A stretch of 64,000 nt of DNA from Mucor racemosus (GCA_027405735.1 JAPEHQ010000001.1:3472001-3536000), one strand, 5' to 3'. Shown: positions 1 through 11,060, counted from the stretch's first letter. Notes: generated by a model from the letters alone, not told the origin. Numbers and translations: made by a program.

Positions 1-675
1 CCAAGGTCGAAGGTAATATGAAGTCCAACCTATACAGAACTATTATTGATGATGATTTGGAAAAATCCATTGACGATATGTGTCAAAAATTGAAGTTGCG
101 TCGTATTTAGGTTATCCTTCAACAAGACAACGATTCTAAGCACACCTCTAATTTAATGAAAGAAGACTTCAAAACAAAAAAATATGAAGTAATGTCATGG
201 CCAGCGCAATTTCCAGACCTTAATCCCATTGAAAATATGTGGAGGTTATTGAAAATCCGCCTAAACGAATACGATACATCTCCAAAAGGGATGAATGATA
301 TTTGGGACAGAACTCAAGAGATTTGGTATGACAACGTAACAGTTGGGGAATATCAAAAAGTTATTTCGAGTATGCCTCATCGTGTAAAAGCTTGTATTAA
401 AGCAAAAGGTTATGGTATTGATTATTGACTGCATTTAAATAAGCTTCAATTTTTTTTTAATAATGCGTGCAAAACCCTTTCAATGATGTACCTTTTTTTA
501 AACTTGCATAGTTTTTGCGGAACTTTAATTAATTAGATCGGACTTTTTGAAAATAATTTAAAAACGTTTGAATTACTTAAAATAGAAATTTAGTGTATCT
601 CCGATTGAAACTGAGAAAGTTATGATTATTTTCATTCAAATTTCCAAATCATTGAAAGGGTTTTGCGACTCACTG
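1..675 (+). mobile_element. Tc1/mariner-like element, right-hand part, decayed
   Basis: The window opens inside a Tc1-like element. Its right end is at 675 (..CGACTCACTG) followed by a TA dinucleotide at 676-677, the expected target site of Tc1/mariner elements. A 19-bp sequence starting GCAAAACCC at 469-487 is repeated as an exact inverted copy at 648-666, next to the terminus. Such paired inner and outer sites inside a terminal repeat resemble the IR/DR layout of some Tc1 elements. The left end lies outside the window. The transposase inside is broken, so this copy should be immobile by itself. Confidence 0.75.
3..428 (+). pseudogene. Tc1-like DDE transposase, C-terminal half, with in-frame stop
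   Basis: One reading frame runs from the window edge to the stop at 426-428. It encodes the end of a Tc1-type transposase. The segment with QQDND and KHTSN is followed by the family signature PDLNPIENMW, and the asparagine/glutamate part of that signature sits near the third catalytic acidic residue. An in-frame TAG at 108-110 interrupts the frame, so the open part begins only at 156. The second acidic block appears as QQDND where a DNAP-type motif is usual, another sign of decay. Known for the family: the enzyme cuts and pastes the element at TA dinucleotides. Inference: non-functional. Confidence 0.8.
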
Positions 676-860
676 TATATCATTCTTAACCGGACGTCAA
701 ATCCAAAAGCAAAACAATAGTCCACGAACCGAAATTCAAACCAATTAAACATCAACGGAACCACGGTTCTAACATGATATGTTCCAGCATGATATTACAG
801 CATGGTATTAAAGCATGATGTCCCACCATCGTGCCATATTAATATAATAGATAACACCTA

Positions 861-2505
861 CAGTGACCCCCAAAACTGTCCCAATGTTTCTTAGTTTTAA
901 GTTTAGTATGATTTTCAGGTACAACAAATATATTTAAAGTACGACATATTTTATATATTTCGGAAGATCAATTAATTTCCTTTTATATTAAATTAAAAAA
1001 ATCTCGAATTTTATTGGTCAATTGAATTTATACCCAATTTGGGACAGTATATGCATTGGGACAGTTTTGAGAGCCATTTTTGATTTTTAGATAATCGATG
1101 ATTGTAGAACCATAATTTGCACTAGTATCTTGAGCGCTTGGAAATCAGTAAATAAACACCTAATTGGGTAAAGAAAATAAAAAAGATGCATATTTCATAT
1201 ACAGATTCTGGTGCTTTGGCCTATTGAAAATTAATATGAAAAAACTTCAGGAGAATAAGGAGAATGATGCCATTAGTCTTTTAAACACCGGTAAATCAGT
1301 GCGCCAAGTTGCGGAAATATTGCATGTAGGTAAGCCTGTTGTGGAAAAAATTAAAAAACGGTGTTGCACAAGTTTGGGTGTGTCTAAAAGGGGTCGACTT
1401 AAATTGCTGTTTGAATCTGATGAAAGGTTTTGTGTTCGCCAAGCAACAAAAAAAGCAGTCAAAAATTCAAGTAACATTTTAAACTACTTGAGAGTAATTT
1501 CGGAGTTAATAAAAGCCCGGAAACTGTCCGAAATCGCTCCGTAGGGGGAGCATAGGAGCAATTATCAAGCCTAAAAAACCTATGCTGTCTCCGGCTAATA
1601 TTAAAAGGCGTTTAGAATGGTGTCATCTTCGCAAGGATTGGACTTCCGACGAACGGAAAAGGGTGATTTGATCAGATGAGACCAACATTAATAGATTTAA
1701 CTTAAATGGAAGAAGCTGGCTTTGGATTTGAGACGGTGAGAGCTTGAAATCTAATTATGTGAAGATGACCGTTATAGATGGCGGTGGGAGTGTCATGTTT
1801 TGGAGGGCCATTACGTATGCCGGAGTTCGATAGATATGCAGAATTGAGGGTACTGTGGATCGACATTTGTATAAACAAATCTTTGAAGACGATTTGGAGC
1901 GGACTTTCAATTTTACTTTGGATAAATTAGGCCTTCGTCGTGATCAGATCATTTTCCAGCATGACAATGCTCCAAAGCATACGTCAAATTTAGTCAAGGA
2001 ATATCTATTGGATCAAGACTATGAAGTAATAAATTGGTCTCCGCTATCTCCTGACTTGAATCCGATCGAAAATATGTGGATCTTATTAAAGAGGAGGCTT
2101 AATGAGTACAAAACAGCGCCCAAATGAATCCTTGATCTTTCGGAGCGTGTAACTGAGGTTTGGTACAACACCATTAAACAGGAGGAGTGCCAAAAAGTTT
2201 TTGATAGCATGCCCAATTGTGTGAAAGTATATTTGGAAAGAAACGGCCTTTGGACGGACTATTAAATAGGATTATATTTTTTCCCGCGTAAGCTCTCAAA
2301 ACTGTCCCAATGCATATGCTGTCCCAGACAGGGTATAAATATAGCGGACCAATGAAATTCGAGATTTTTTTAGTTTAATATAAAAGGAAATTAATTGATC
2401 TTCCGAAATATATAAAATATGTCGTACTTTAAATATATTTGTTGTACCTGAAAATCATACTAAACTCAAAACTAGGAAACATTGGGACAGTTTTGGGGGT
2501 CACTG
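861..2505 (+). mobile_element. Complete but dead Tc1-like transposon with 214-bp terminal inverted repeats
   Basis: The element is 1645 bp. It starts CAGTGACCCCCAAAACTG at 861 and ends with the inverse at 2505, with TA on both sides (859-860, 2506-2507). The terminal inverted repeats run 861-1074 and 2292-2505 (about 214 bp), with an outer CAAAACTGTCCCAATG site and a second, inverted CATTGGGACAGTTTTG site at the inner end of each repeat. This two-site plan resembles the IR/DR group of Tc1 elements. The single transposase gene between the repeats has several stops. The repeats remain well conserved, so the element could still be moved in trans by a related enzyme. Confidence 0.88.
1164..2264 (+). 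pseudogene. Tc1-like transposase pseudogene
   Basis: The open segment 1164-1544 carries the N-terminal DNA-binding part: a helix-turn-helix of the type NTGKSVRQVAEILHVGKPVV, then a second basic helical region. Between 1545 and 1854 the homology continues (KRRLEWCHLRKDW, SDETN as first catalytic block) but is cut by stop codons. The segment 1855-2127 has FQHDNAPKHTSN (second catalytic block) and PDLNPIENMW (third). A TGA at 2125-2127 interrupts it, and homology resumes to a stop at 2262-2264. So all three DDE blocks are recognisable, but at least four disabling changes are visible. It is related to, but clearly diverged from, the copy at 1-675. Confidence 0.82.
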
Positions 2506-2985
2506 TATAATACTTATCACATCATCATTTCCCTCAACTCAATTAGTATATAAACCCTCTTTATTTACTTTTAATAAACGATATCCCTTTACTTGACAAA
2601 ATTTCTAGTTTTATTTAATATAAACATACATATTCTGATAAATCACCTGCTTTCGAGTTTAACTGACCGAAAAAAAAAGAAACTCAAATACCCCCATCCG
2701 AGTTTACATAAGAAACGGCCCGTTAAAGCAGTCAAACTCGGTTAACCGTAATACGATACATTGTTTGGGAAATTCTATTAATAGGTATGAAGCAAAGGCA
2801 TATTTTCTTTTAAAATTTGAGAGAAACAAACCCAAATCTCAATATTAGGCGAGAAAATTTGAAACCTTTCTGTGAACCACCTGAAATCTGTTTTTGACAA
2901 CCGTAAAAATAGGACAACAAAGAACCTTATTTCGATGAATTTTGAACCTAGTAATTTCCAATTTTACATGATAGTAGGCACACAT

Positions 2986-3473
2986 CACTACGGCAGACCT
3001 GTGCTGTACAAGATGATTTTGTTGTGCCCACTGAATATGGCTAAAAAGATAACAATATGCACATGCGCACAGCAAAAGAAACTGCACACGAGCACAACAA
3101 AAAGCCTGTGTGTGCAGAATTATCGATTCTGTCTTCTGTCCACGTGCATAACATTAATCCCATGTGTGCATAATATTAGAATTGCTCATAAGCATATTGT
3201 TATCCCTATTTGTGCATAGTAGTAATAAAATCTGACCATGAGCATAATGAGCTGATTGTATGGCACAAATTGGTTTGTACATGAGCATCGTGCTGTTCTC
3301 AAAATTCCATTGCATTTTTTTTACTGGAATGGGTTTTTAAATTACATTTGTTTTTATGAATATATATTATAGACAATACAATTCAATACTCAATACATTG
3401 TTGATTTAGAGCAATACATGCAACAACCAATATATTTACGATTATCATCATTTTTGAATATGTTTATAGCTAT
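2986..3473. repeat. Interspersed repeat dense in GCACA/TGTGC motifs, copy 1
   Basis: This stretch aligns with 12944-13422 over nearly its whole length. It is full of short degenerate motifs such as TGCACA, GTGCATAA and ATGAGCAT in both orientations, spaced 20-40 bp apart. No reading frame is conserved between the two copies (the frames seen here are broken in the other). Motif arrays of this kind are typical of subterminal transposase-binding regions of hAT or CACTA elements, but I cannot find matching terminal repeats, so the class is unknown. Confidence 0.6.
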
Positions 3474-4030
3474 TGTTGTATGCCACCTGGTACCATACGT
3501 TATCACCTTCTACAGTATCAATTCATCTTACAATTTATTGACTACGACATGCATTGGTGGACCGCAAAGTCTTGATATCGGATATTATAAATAAGGAACT
3601 CCCAGCGTACTAAGTAGTCGTGATTCCAGCAATTAGCAAAACAACGCTTGGATCTCAATTATGACACCATATTATTTTATTCCAGCGGTTGGTTGATAAT
3701 ATAATTAAATAGCTATCAAATCAACTTCCAAGCATATTTAGCGCAGCATTAAAACAGGGCAACTCACAAGCTCTGCAAGCACGGCTAAATCATGATTGAT
3801 ACATTTCCATCCAAAGATTACTATCAAACATATCTAATAATTCAATAGTGCTTTAAATTACACCTCAGAATCTCAATGTCAAATCAATATAAAATACCAT
3901 GCTTTTATATCTAAATAAACAATATATTGTTTTTATTATACAGTTGAAGAACTGGTTTATTACTCATTATCCTTTAATTGTATTCTTTTTCAAGTATTAT
4001 TTATCAAACATAAAAATATAGGACACAACA
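3474..4030 (+). repeat. LTR-like repeat (family B), copy 1
   Basis: A 557-bp unit beginning TGTTGTATGCC and ending GGACACAACA, so with TG..CA ends that are also a short inverted repeat (TGTTGT / ACAACA). Related copies occur at about 7075-8034 (+), 12053-12578 (-), 35448-35991 (-) and a fragment at 58495-58570. No matching target duplication flanks this copy. On its 3' side it is followed directly by repeat D (4031 onward), exactly as in the 34-36 kb copy, which suggests that the two belong to one larger element. Confidence 0.65.
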
Positions 4031-5500
4031 GGTGGTTTCATTGGACAGAAATATTATGTTTTGCTGTTGGTTTTCTCAATTCACAGTCATTTGTAAAAGT
4101 AGAAGTATAAACTTTTATACAAGATATATGCAAATCTATCATCATGTATAATTGAAGATTAATTGGATCAATATTCACAAAAATGAGACTCTTTTTGTTT
4201 TCTGCAGTTGTCAATAATAGTTTATTATTTTTTAAAACTTAAAACTCATTATCGAGGGCTTAATTTCTGTATTCACAAGATAGATCTAATTGATTGCTAC
4301 TCTGTATTTTTTGTTTCAGCCAAAAATATTGATTTTTTATCGAGATAATTAAAATAATAGTTCTTATCACAGCTTAAAACCTATTATAACGGTGTTCCAA
4401 AATTTATTTTAAAAAATGGACGAAAAATTATTAAAAAAACGAAATTGTTTAAATGCTCCTGAACTGCAAAGTAAGTTGAACTAGAGTATTAAATAGTTCT
4501 TGTAGAGTTTTTAATTCTGCATCCAGCTAAATAAAAATCAGAAAAACATTTCACATTAAATTTTCCGTAAAATACGATTGAATTTTTGGAGGTTTTTTGA
4601 AGATACACAACACTTTTTATAAACATATTTAAAATATAACTAATTGAGATGATGCGCAAAAACATTATCTATTGGTCAAGCTATTGTACAATCTTCTAGC
4701 TGCATTTTTCGTAGAGAAAACGAGATTTTTTGTCCAATTTTTTTCAGATTCAGAATTTTGGATGAGGGTATATAAGGGAAAAATGGAAGCTAAAAATAGA
4801 GGTACCTTTTTGTACACATTTTTGAGGATATCTCGACGAAAAATTAATATTTTAAAAAACTCTAAATTGGGTCCGAGAGAGCTCAACGAGCTTGATGACT
4901 TGAATAAAAAAAATCGCTACTCAATTTAACAAATATTTCGAAATCTACTACAAAAATGCCAAAAAAAATTTAAAAAAAATAAAAGTGCTCATAATTTTTT
5001 TATACTTAAATATGTTATAGAACATTTTAAAACAAGTAAGTTTCATTATTAAAAAGTATTAGTATAGCTTAATTCTTTCTAGAGATATGAAGCCTCAAAG
5101 TTTTCAATTCTTTAGCAGTGAAATACGCGTAAAAATCAGAAACATTAGCACTGAAAAATTAATACCAACTGAAAAAAATAGGATATTTCTGGATAATTGT
5201 TTTTGTATTAAAGGTGGACACCTCAGGTACATTGGCATATAGTTTTATCTTGGTGTTATTTAGTGAAAAAAAAGTAAAGCAGCGATGAAAAGTGAAACCC
5301 AGTTTTTAGGAAAAAGCAGTGGATTTTACGTGTTTTTGAGCCTTTCATAAGATATAACATGAATTCAGGAATAGCTAGCATAATGCGACTAACTTATATC
5401 TATTTTGTGGTCTCTGAGGTATATCCTAAAAATGTTTATTATGAGGTTAGTTATAGAAAAGAAGGCATACTCCAATTTTGAAGATTGGAACTATGAAATT
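4031..5500 (+). repeat. Repeat family D, copy 1
   Basis: About 1.4 kb of AT-rich, non-coding-looking sequence that recurs at 34080-35440 (reverse), 38255-39505 and 53735-57755 (the last split by a Crypton), with a distant relative at 62690-63060 and a small fragment at 8545-8640. Conserved phrases include GAGGATATCTC-ACGAAAAAT, GATGAGGGTATA-AAGGG and AGAGATATGAAGCCTC. Open frames in one copy (for example 4672-4929) are not preserved in the others, so I do not call a gene. Copies 1 and 2 both sit next to LTR-like repeat B. Confidence 0.7.
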
Positions 5501-6221
5501 GTTTTTTGAAAATTCAAATTTAATATTAGAATTCACTTTAACTTATCGAATATAGTTTTTTTGTGTACTACAGCAAGTCAAAATAGGTTGTGAAGGACAG
5601 AACAAAGAAAATAAATTGTAATTTTTTTATTGATTGATTAGTAAGAAAATAATTACACAAATATAATACAGTGTGCTTGTGTCGCTTCTACATAGAAAAA
5701 ATCTAAAAATCAATTTACAATTTACATTATATATACTGTATTAGTAGATATTGTTTTCCAGTGGAGATCAGACGAAATCGAGTATTTTCAACATTAATGA
5801 TCGTAACTTTTATAGATTATAAAAATTTTGTTATTATATACAGTATATATATATAGATACGTTTTATCAACTACTAAATTTTTGTATATATACGTAGCGC
5901 TATTTGGCATCTATTGATTATATGCTCACTGGAGACTTCAGTTATAATTTCTAGTGAAATAAAGTCAGCTTTTGCGTTATTGTACCGAGCATGATGATTA
6001 CATGATATAGGGCAAAAATGACATATTTTTTGTTATGTTTCGACCAGGAATAAAGATTTTTTTGTAAACCAAATTGCTGCTAATACTCAGCAAACAGCAG
6101 CATTATATACCAAAGAAAAAAAATGTGGTCAAATTGCTCAATATTGCACAAATCGAGAAAAACAAAATAACAGATAAGTAGAAGACCGGCAATTAAAAAA
6201 AGCAAACATGGAGGGGACATT
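5501..6221. other. Intergenic, no gene seen
   Basis: AT-rich sequence after repeat D. I see a short TATATATATAGATA run near 5847 and nothing that codes or folds convincingly. Confidence 0.5.
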
Positions 6222-6400
6222 TGTCCTAGTTGCTAGACTTATGCGCTTTACAGCTAGTTCAAGCGGAGGGGTTGTGGGTTCGAAACTCGTGTAAGCGGAT
6301 TTTCTTCGGAACTTGTTGTGCTTGCCGGGCTAGAAGCGCAGTTAATCATCCCCTCGCTTTTTCTTTGTTTTACTTTTTAATGAGCAGCTTTCAAAAGACT
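6222..6400 (+). repeat. tRNA-derived SINE-like sequence
   Basis: GGGTTCGAAACTC at about 6276-6288 is a good pol III B box, and an A-box-like TAGTTGCTAGACTTATGCG lies about 50 bases upstream. The sequence does not fold into a full tRNA cloverleaf. A similar arrangement with shared ATGCGCT-ACA and a T-rich 3' end exists at 11590-11750. Inference: two members of a tRNA-derived SINE family. Confidence 0.4.
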
Positions 6401-6836
6401 ACCAATTGTTTTCTTTTCTCTACTGCAGTATTTTTAGTGTTATTTCGGAAATCCATTTTCTTTATGAATATCTTATTTTACAAGTGCAAGAGAGACACAT
6501 TCTGCACGCAATGATTTAATAATGTAAATTGTTGTATTGTAGGCCTACTACTGTCTGTATATTTTGATTTTGGTTTTCATCATCCAGTAAGTAACAAATA
6601 ACGTATTACTAATTGTAACATAAAGGCATACATAATGGAATATTTTTAGTCATTTTTTCAGAGAGACCTGAAAAGAGCTTAACGAATAACGTTGTTAATC
6701 ATATTTGGGTTTCTATCATTTCCGACTTCAGTCATCATAAGTTAGAAATCGGGTTGTCACCAACTTTAATTTATCCTTAATAATAGACCTTAGGGTAATT
6801 ATTACTACATGAACAATACTATTAAAGGCATATCAC
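6401..6836. other. Intergenic, no gene seen
   Basis: AT-rich sequence between the SINE-like sequence and the MITE. No supportable feature. Confidence 0.5.
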
Positions 6837-6975
6837 CACTAATATGAAGTAAAAATCTCTCAATTCTCTTAATTGTGCCACATTAAGGAGAATAAAAAAA
6901 ATTTCACTGCTTATTTTTTAAAATTTCGTCTTAATATGACACAATTAAAAGAATTGAGACATTTTCCTCATAGTG
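6837..6975. mobile_element. CACTA-type foldback MITE, copy 1
   Basis: A 139-bp foldback. It starts CACTAATATGAAGTAAAAAT and ends ..CATAGTG. The arms, about 50 bp each, pair across a short AT-rich centre; the conserved core TTAATTGTGCCACATTAAGG is mirrored in the right arm. A 3-bp direct repeat CAC flanks it at 6834-6836 and 6976-6978, the duplication length expected for CACTA (EnSpm) elements. A second copy is at 58571-58683. Too small to code. Confidence 0.7.
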
Positions 6976-7074
6976 CACTCCTTACTCAAGAAATACTTTA
7001 TATGTAAAAGCTTAAAAATAATGCCCAAAGGTATGTAGCTTCCGTCAACTTATTCTTTATTATTATGCATGCTT

Positions 7075-8034
7075 TATTCCACCAAGTACCATACGTTATC
7101 ACCTTCTTCAGTATCGATACATCTTACAATCTATTCACTACGACATGCATTGAACCGCAAAGACTTGATATCGGATACTGATTATAAATAAGAAACTCCT
7201 AGCGTACTAAGTATATTATCCAGCAGCAATTAGCAAGAACTTTTGGACCTCGATTATGACACCATGATATATCAGAAGTTTACCCAGATGTAGAAATTCA
7301 GAAACAACTATGGAAATCCAACATGGCATGACATTTAGTAGCTCATACTAAATGCCATACATAACCACTAGCATTAACAGCGGCAATCAGAAACCTTCAG
7401 GAACACTTGGCAACAATGAAACATAAGCAATCCGAAATCTTATCCAAATGATACAATCACAGATTTCCAATTCCACAAATTCCATTGTATATGATTTGTT
7501 CTCAAATCATATCAAGTACCTCAATACTCGGCAATTTATTAATAATATTAATAATCATATAACTATCTAGAAAACATATAAATACGAAGCATCAATGAAT
7601 TAATAAAATGTATCTTTTAGCAGAGTATTTTTGTACTAATATATTTTGATATAACACACCATATTGTTTCATTCCAGCGGTTGGTTGATAATATAATTAA
7701 ATAGCTATCAAATCAACTTCCAACCATCTTTAGCGCAGCATTGAAACAAGGCAACTCATAAGCCCTACAAGAACGGTTGAATTATGATTGATTTATTTCC
7801 ATCCATAGTTTACTATCAAACAGATCTAATGGTTCAATAGTGCCTTAAATTACATCTCAGGATCTCAATATCAAATCAATATACAGTAAAAGACCATACT
7901 GTTAATATCTAAATAAACGATATCTTGTTTTTATTATACAGCTGAAGAAATGAATTGTTACTCATTCTCTTTTAATTATATTCTTTTTTAAAGTATTATT
8001 TATCAAACCTAAAAATATATGACAACTATGCGTA
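7075..8034 (+). repeat. LTR-like repeat family B, copy 2, split by a solo LTR
   Basis: The two parts 7075-7264 and 7657-8034 together match the 557-bp unit at 3474-4030 (for example CCATACGTTATCACCTTC and CCAGCGGTTGGTTGATAATA). The insertion between them is the solo LTR at 7265-7656. The 3' end stops short of the usual ACACAACA and joins repeat R copy A. Confidence 0.65.
7265..7656 (+). mobile_element. Solo LTR (LTR-1) with 5-bp target duplication
   Basis: 392 bp, starting TGATATATCAG and ending GATATAACA, flanked by CACCA on both sides (7260-7264 and 7657-7661). A TATA box (CATATAAATAC, about 7575) is followed within 30 bp by AATAAA, the compact promoter/poly(A) arrangement of an LTR. The interrupted sequence is the family B repeat. 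An inverted copy is at 10002-10406. Confidence 0.85.
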
Positions 8035-8192
8035 TTAGGCAAGACATTAAATTATTTATTTTTTTTCTATATCATTTGAGATTTGAGGTTCTATCACTTT
8101 TCTGGAACATTTCGTGGGTTTGTACCCAGTTCTAGCTTTTTATTGATGAGTAGATATAAATATCCTTGCCTTCGATTTAATCTGGTATGAAA

Positions 8193-8412
8193 TGTCAAAA
8201 GAGTCTGTATAAAGAAACCTGCCAGAATAATACACTTTTATTTATTAACAATACATCTAAAGGATGTATTTATACATATTAATTATAACTATTACTAGGG
8301 CTTTACTATCTAAGAATATGATGTAATAAATCAATGATCTGCATTGATTTACTGTAACATTAATTATAGACTGAGATCTTGAATGTGAGACCTATGATGA
8401 GGAGTATTGACA
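8193..8412 (+). mobile_element. Solo LTR-like insertion (LTR-3), copy 1
   Basis: Starts TGTCAAAAGAG and ends GTATTGACA, sharing ends and interior (AATACATC..GATGTATT hairpin at 8250-8270, and ACTGAGATCTTGAATGTG) with the copy at 60580-60816. It interrupts repeat R between GATTTAATCTGG and TAATCAAG. The flanks are not a clean 5-bp repeat, unlike the other copy. Confidence 0.6.
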
Positions 8413-8544
8413 TAGCAAGGTAATCAAGAACTACGTCCAACAGTAGTACAGTAATAAATAATGATATTTTACCTTAGAATGCGGTCAAATGAAAATATAT
8501 CAGTCTCTAATATTAGGCTGCTACCTATGAAAAAAACTAAATTC

Positions 8545-8640
8545 AACCTAAGAGAGCTCAAAGAGCTTGATGACATGAATGCGAAAAAAAAATGCTGCTC
8601 AATTTAACAAATATTTTAAAATCTAACTAATAGTAAAAAT
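8545..8640 (+). repeat. Fragment of repeat D inside repeat R
   Basis: The stretch GAGAGCTCAAAGAGCTTGATG followed by TGCTGCTCAATTTAACAAAT matches repeat D at about 4875-4940. It replaces sequence present in copies B and C of repeat R. Confidence 0.55.
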
Positions 8641-9774
8641 ATTAGTCCGTTATGTTAGCAGGCGTATTAGATGAAAGAAAAGAATACCAGCTTGATAGTC
8701 TGATACTGTATGCCTTATCAAACGGTCAATAATATCCTTGGAATATGAAAATAAAAAGAGAAAAAAAACACACGTAGAAAAGGATTTTTAAGGCTTTACA
8801 ATATTTAGCGCAATTAAAACCCTGCTGATTGCACATTTCAGCCAATGTAAAAGCAGCATTACAGCGCATCAACTCATAAATTAAACAAAATAAGCAATAC
8901 TATATCTGTTATCATAGAAACATGCATTTTCTACAGGAAAAACCGGCTGTCATATCATAGATTCATTAAAAAATTGCAAAAGTGATCCCGTAGAGCAACG
9001 CCGTAATTGAGCATAGCAAGATTGAATGGCTAAGTCTCTTATACTATGGTATATATCTAAGTTTTCAATAAAAAAGAGTGCTTTTTTTAAACTTTTCCTA
9101 TATTTAACCACGTACGGTCTGAAACTTCAGATTTTGTAGCGGACATTTTCGGGGCTCATTTTATCCTTACCAACACTCGTGGTTTTGATCAAAAAATAGA
9201 AAAATCAAATTTTGATACCAAAATTAACGTTTATATATACTACATTGTGAGAGAAAGTTGTAGCCATGGCTAATATACATTTTATAAAAGCTTAATATTA
9301 AATGTTAAATAATGAAAATTTGCACTTTTGCCCCAAAAACGGATTTTTGGTTAAAGGATTTTCATGTAATATTTTGCAATAAAAATGTTTGTTATTTTTT
9401 ATTGAGCAAATAGAGTGCTAAATTCTCTATATGTGTATATTTTTTGTTTTTATAATTGGTAGTATAATTAACTCTAGATTTGCAAAATCAGAAAAAAAAA
9501 ATTAAAAAACGTCAAAATTGATGATCTGGACAAGAATAGTTTTCTAAATTAGTATTCCGCTTATAAGCCTTGTAAGTCTTAAAAATAAGAGATTTCATAA
9601 TATTTGAGGACTTTTTCGAGAATGTACGATGCTGTATCCACTTGATTCAAGCTTATTACTGTAAATATTTGTACATGTTACTTTTGTGTGGTAGATTATT
9701 TGATGATAATATAGTCTTACTTTATAATTATTGCGCTAGAGGTAATCTACATTGGGTTTTGGTCCTACCTCCTT

Positions 9775-9867
9775 TCCAATATCATAAACATAAACGTGGC
9801 CATCACTGAAACCTATTGCCGCCTTTCTGCCCTCTTTGTCCCAATCCAATGTATTCAATGCTTTATT
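9775..9867 (-). pseudogene. Captured WD-repeat fragment, probably dynein intermediate chain C-terminus
   Basis: On the minus strand about 31 codons read NKALNTLDWDKEGRKAAIGF followed by SDGHVYVYDIG, a complete last blade of a WD40 propeller. The pattern KALNKL-WDKEG-AIGSSDG-VYVYDIG is, from memory of the family, that of the C-terminal WD repeat of cytoplasmic dynein intermediate chain. The fragment lies at the edge of repeat R, and homology between repeat copies ends just beyond it. The same fragment, independently diverged, is at 37432-37530. It has no start or neighbouring exons, so it is not a gene. Confidence 0.65.
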
Positions 9868-9965
9868 AGAACCAACTCATTAAGTACTCACAAATTGTTC
9901 CTCGGTATTTGCAGTCAAATTTCATAAATTAAATTGACTGGTTCCATTTACAGTAGTATCAAACG

Positions 9966-9993
9966 TATCATAAGCTCGCCTTAGCTTATGATA
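9966..9993. repeat. Perfect 11-bp stem hairpin
   Basis: TATCATAAGCT, loop CGCCTT, AGCTTATGATA. It lies about 100 bp outside the dynein-like fragment and just before the LTR at 10002. Function unknown. Confidence 0.6.
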
Positions 9994-10001
9994 AATGTCA
10001 A

Positions 10002-10406
10002 TGTTATATCAAAAGATACTAATATAAAAATACTCTGCTAAAAGATACATTTTATTAATTCATTGATGCTTCGTATTTATATGTTTTCTAGATAATAGTT
10101 ATATGATTATTAATATTATTAATGAATTGCCGGGTATTGAGGTACTTGATATGATTTGGGAACAAATCATATACAATGGAATTTGTGGAATTGGAAATCT
10201 GTGATTGTATCATTTGGATAAGATGTAGGATAGCTTATGTTTCATTGTTGCCAAGTGTCCCTGAAGGTTTCTGATTGTCGCTGTTAATGCTAGTGGTTAT
10301 GTATGACATTTAGTATGAGCTACTAAATGTCATGCCATCTTGGATTTCCATAGTTGTTTCTGAATTTCTACATCTGCTGGGTAAACTTCTGACTTCTGAT
10401 ATATCA
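10002..10406 (-). mobile_element. Solo LTR (LTR-1), inverted copy
   Basis: Reverse complement of the LTR at 7265-7656 over its full length (TGTTATATCAAAA at the left, CTGATATATCA at the right), about 405 bp. The flanking pentamers GTCAA and GTCGT match only in part, so either the target duplication has decayed or this copy arose by recombination. Confidence 0.75.
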
Positions 10407-11060
10407 GTCGTCAGTTTAAACTTAGAAATATGCCACTGTCATTGTTATACAGTAAGCTATGAAAAGCTTGATTTTTAATAATACAGCAATTAAATAAAAG
10501 ACAAAATGATACTAATTGTATTAGGTGAGTATTCAACATCATCTAGTTAAGTTTAATGAAGAACGCTTTTGAACCCTTTTGAAAATCCTGAAGCAAACAC
10601 AACGTCTTGGTCCTGTAATTTCTATCCATCAAAATGTCGCGATTTCCACCACACAATAAATGCACTTTTTATCAATCTTGACCTCGTTTTACATTGAGTA
10701 TCAGTTTTTTTACCAGTTGTATTCTCTCTGATTCATTAATATTCAGTCATATTGAACGATAGTGTATTAAATTACAATTTACTAGTATACTGTTGGCAGT
10801 TTTCTTTTATTACTTTAAAAACCTCATCCTATTATTATTATTATTACCATTGATTATAATTGTCGAACTGATTGATTCATACAGTATATCATATTACTAT
10901 TTCGGATTGGTAGAGACTATAGAATTCATACCTGCATTTAACATTGGTGGATTGGAAAGTTAATGTCTGTCTTTAGTTTGATGAATAACGCGTACTTGGG
11001 TTTTTTAGTGTAATAATTTATAATTCTAGGTGTTTTTACTCCTAAAAACTGAATTTCCAA
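10407..11060. other. Intergenic, no gene seen
   Basis: AT-rich sequence with an (ATT)n run at about 10832-10850. No supportable gene or repeat boundary. Confidence 0.45.

Larger units (their letters stand above)
678..2656 (+). repeat. LTR-like remnant split by a Tc1 element
   Basis: The bases at 678-858 and 2508-2656 look like one LTR that was opened by the Tc1 element at 861-2505. The right part has TATATAAACCCTCTTTAT (about 2549-2566), a TATA box shared with the solo LTR at 14802-15098, then an AATAAA signal, and ends with TGATAAATCA, again like that LTR. The left part is too diverged for me to fix the 5' end. Inference from shared promoter and 3' end, not from a full alignment. Confidence 0.4.
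8035..9890 (+). repeat. Repeat family R, copy A, with captured gene fragment
   Basis: Aligns with copy B (13588-16030) and copy C (35992-37540). Highly conserved blocks include CCACGTACGGTCTGAAACTT, GTAGCGGACATTTTCGGGG and GATGATCTGGACAAGAATA. Identity to copy B over 8800-9650 is very high, with only scattered differences. Interrupted by an LTR at 8193-8412 and by a piece of repeat D at about 8545-8640. The right end (9775-9867, minus strand) carries a WD-repeat coding fragment. No transposase-like frame is visible, so the class is unknown. Confidence 0.7.

Noticed and set aside
2872..3219. Open frame of 115 codons over the GCACA-dense repeat
   Set aside because: The homologous repeat at 12944-13422 does not keep the frame; composition reflects the motif array.
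4031..4050. Primer-binding site directly after the repeat B end (TGGTTTCATTGG)
   Set aside because: The equivalent position beside the 35.4-kb copy does not keep it, and no tRNA match can be verified here.
4672..4929. Open frame inside repeat D copy 1
   Set aside because: Not conserved in copies 2, 3 and 4 of the same repeat.
6222..6300. True tRNA gene
   Set aside because: B box is good, but acceptor and anticodon stems cannot be formed.
6230..6514. Open frame over the SINE-like sequence
   Set aside because: Overlaps pol III boxes; no protein similarity recognised.
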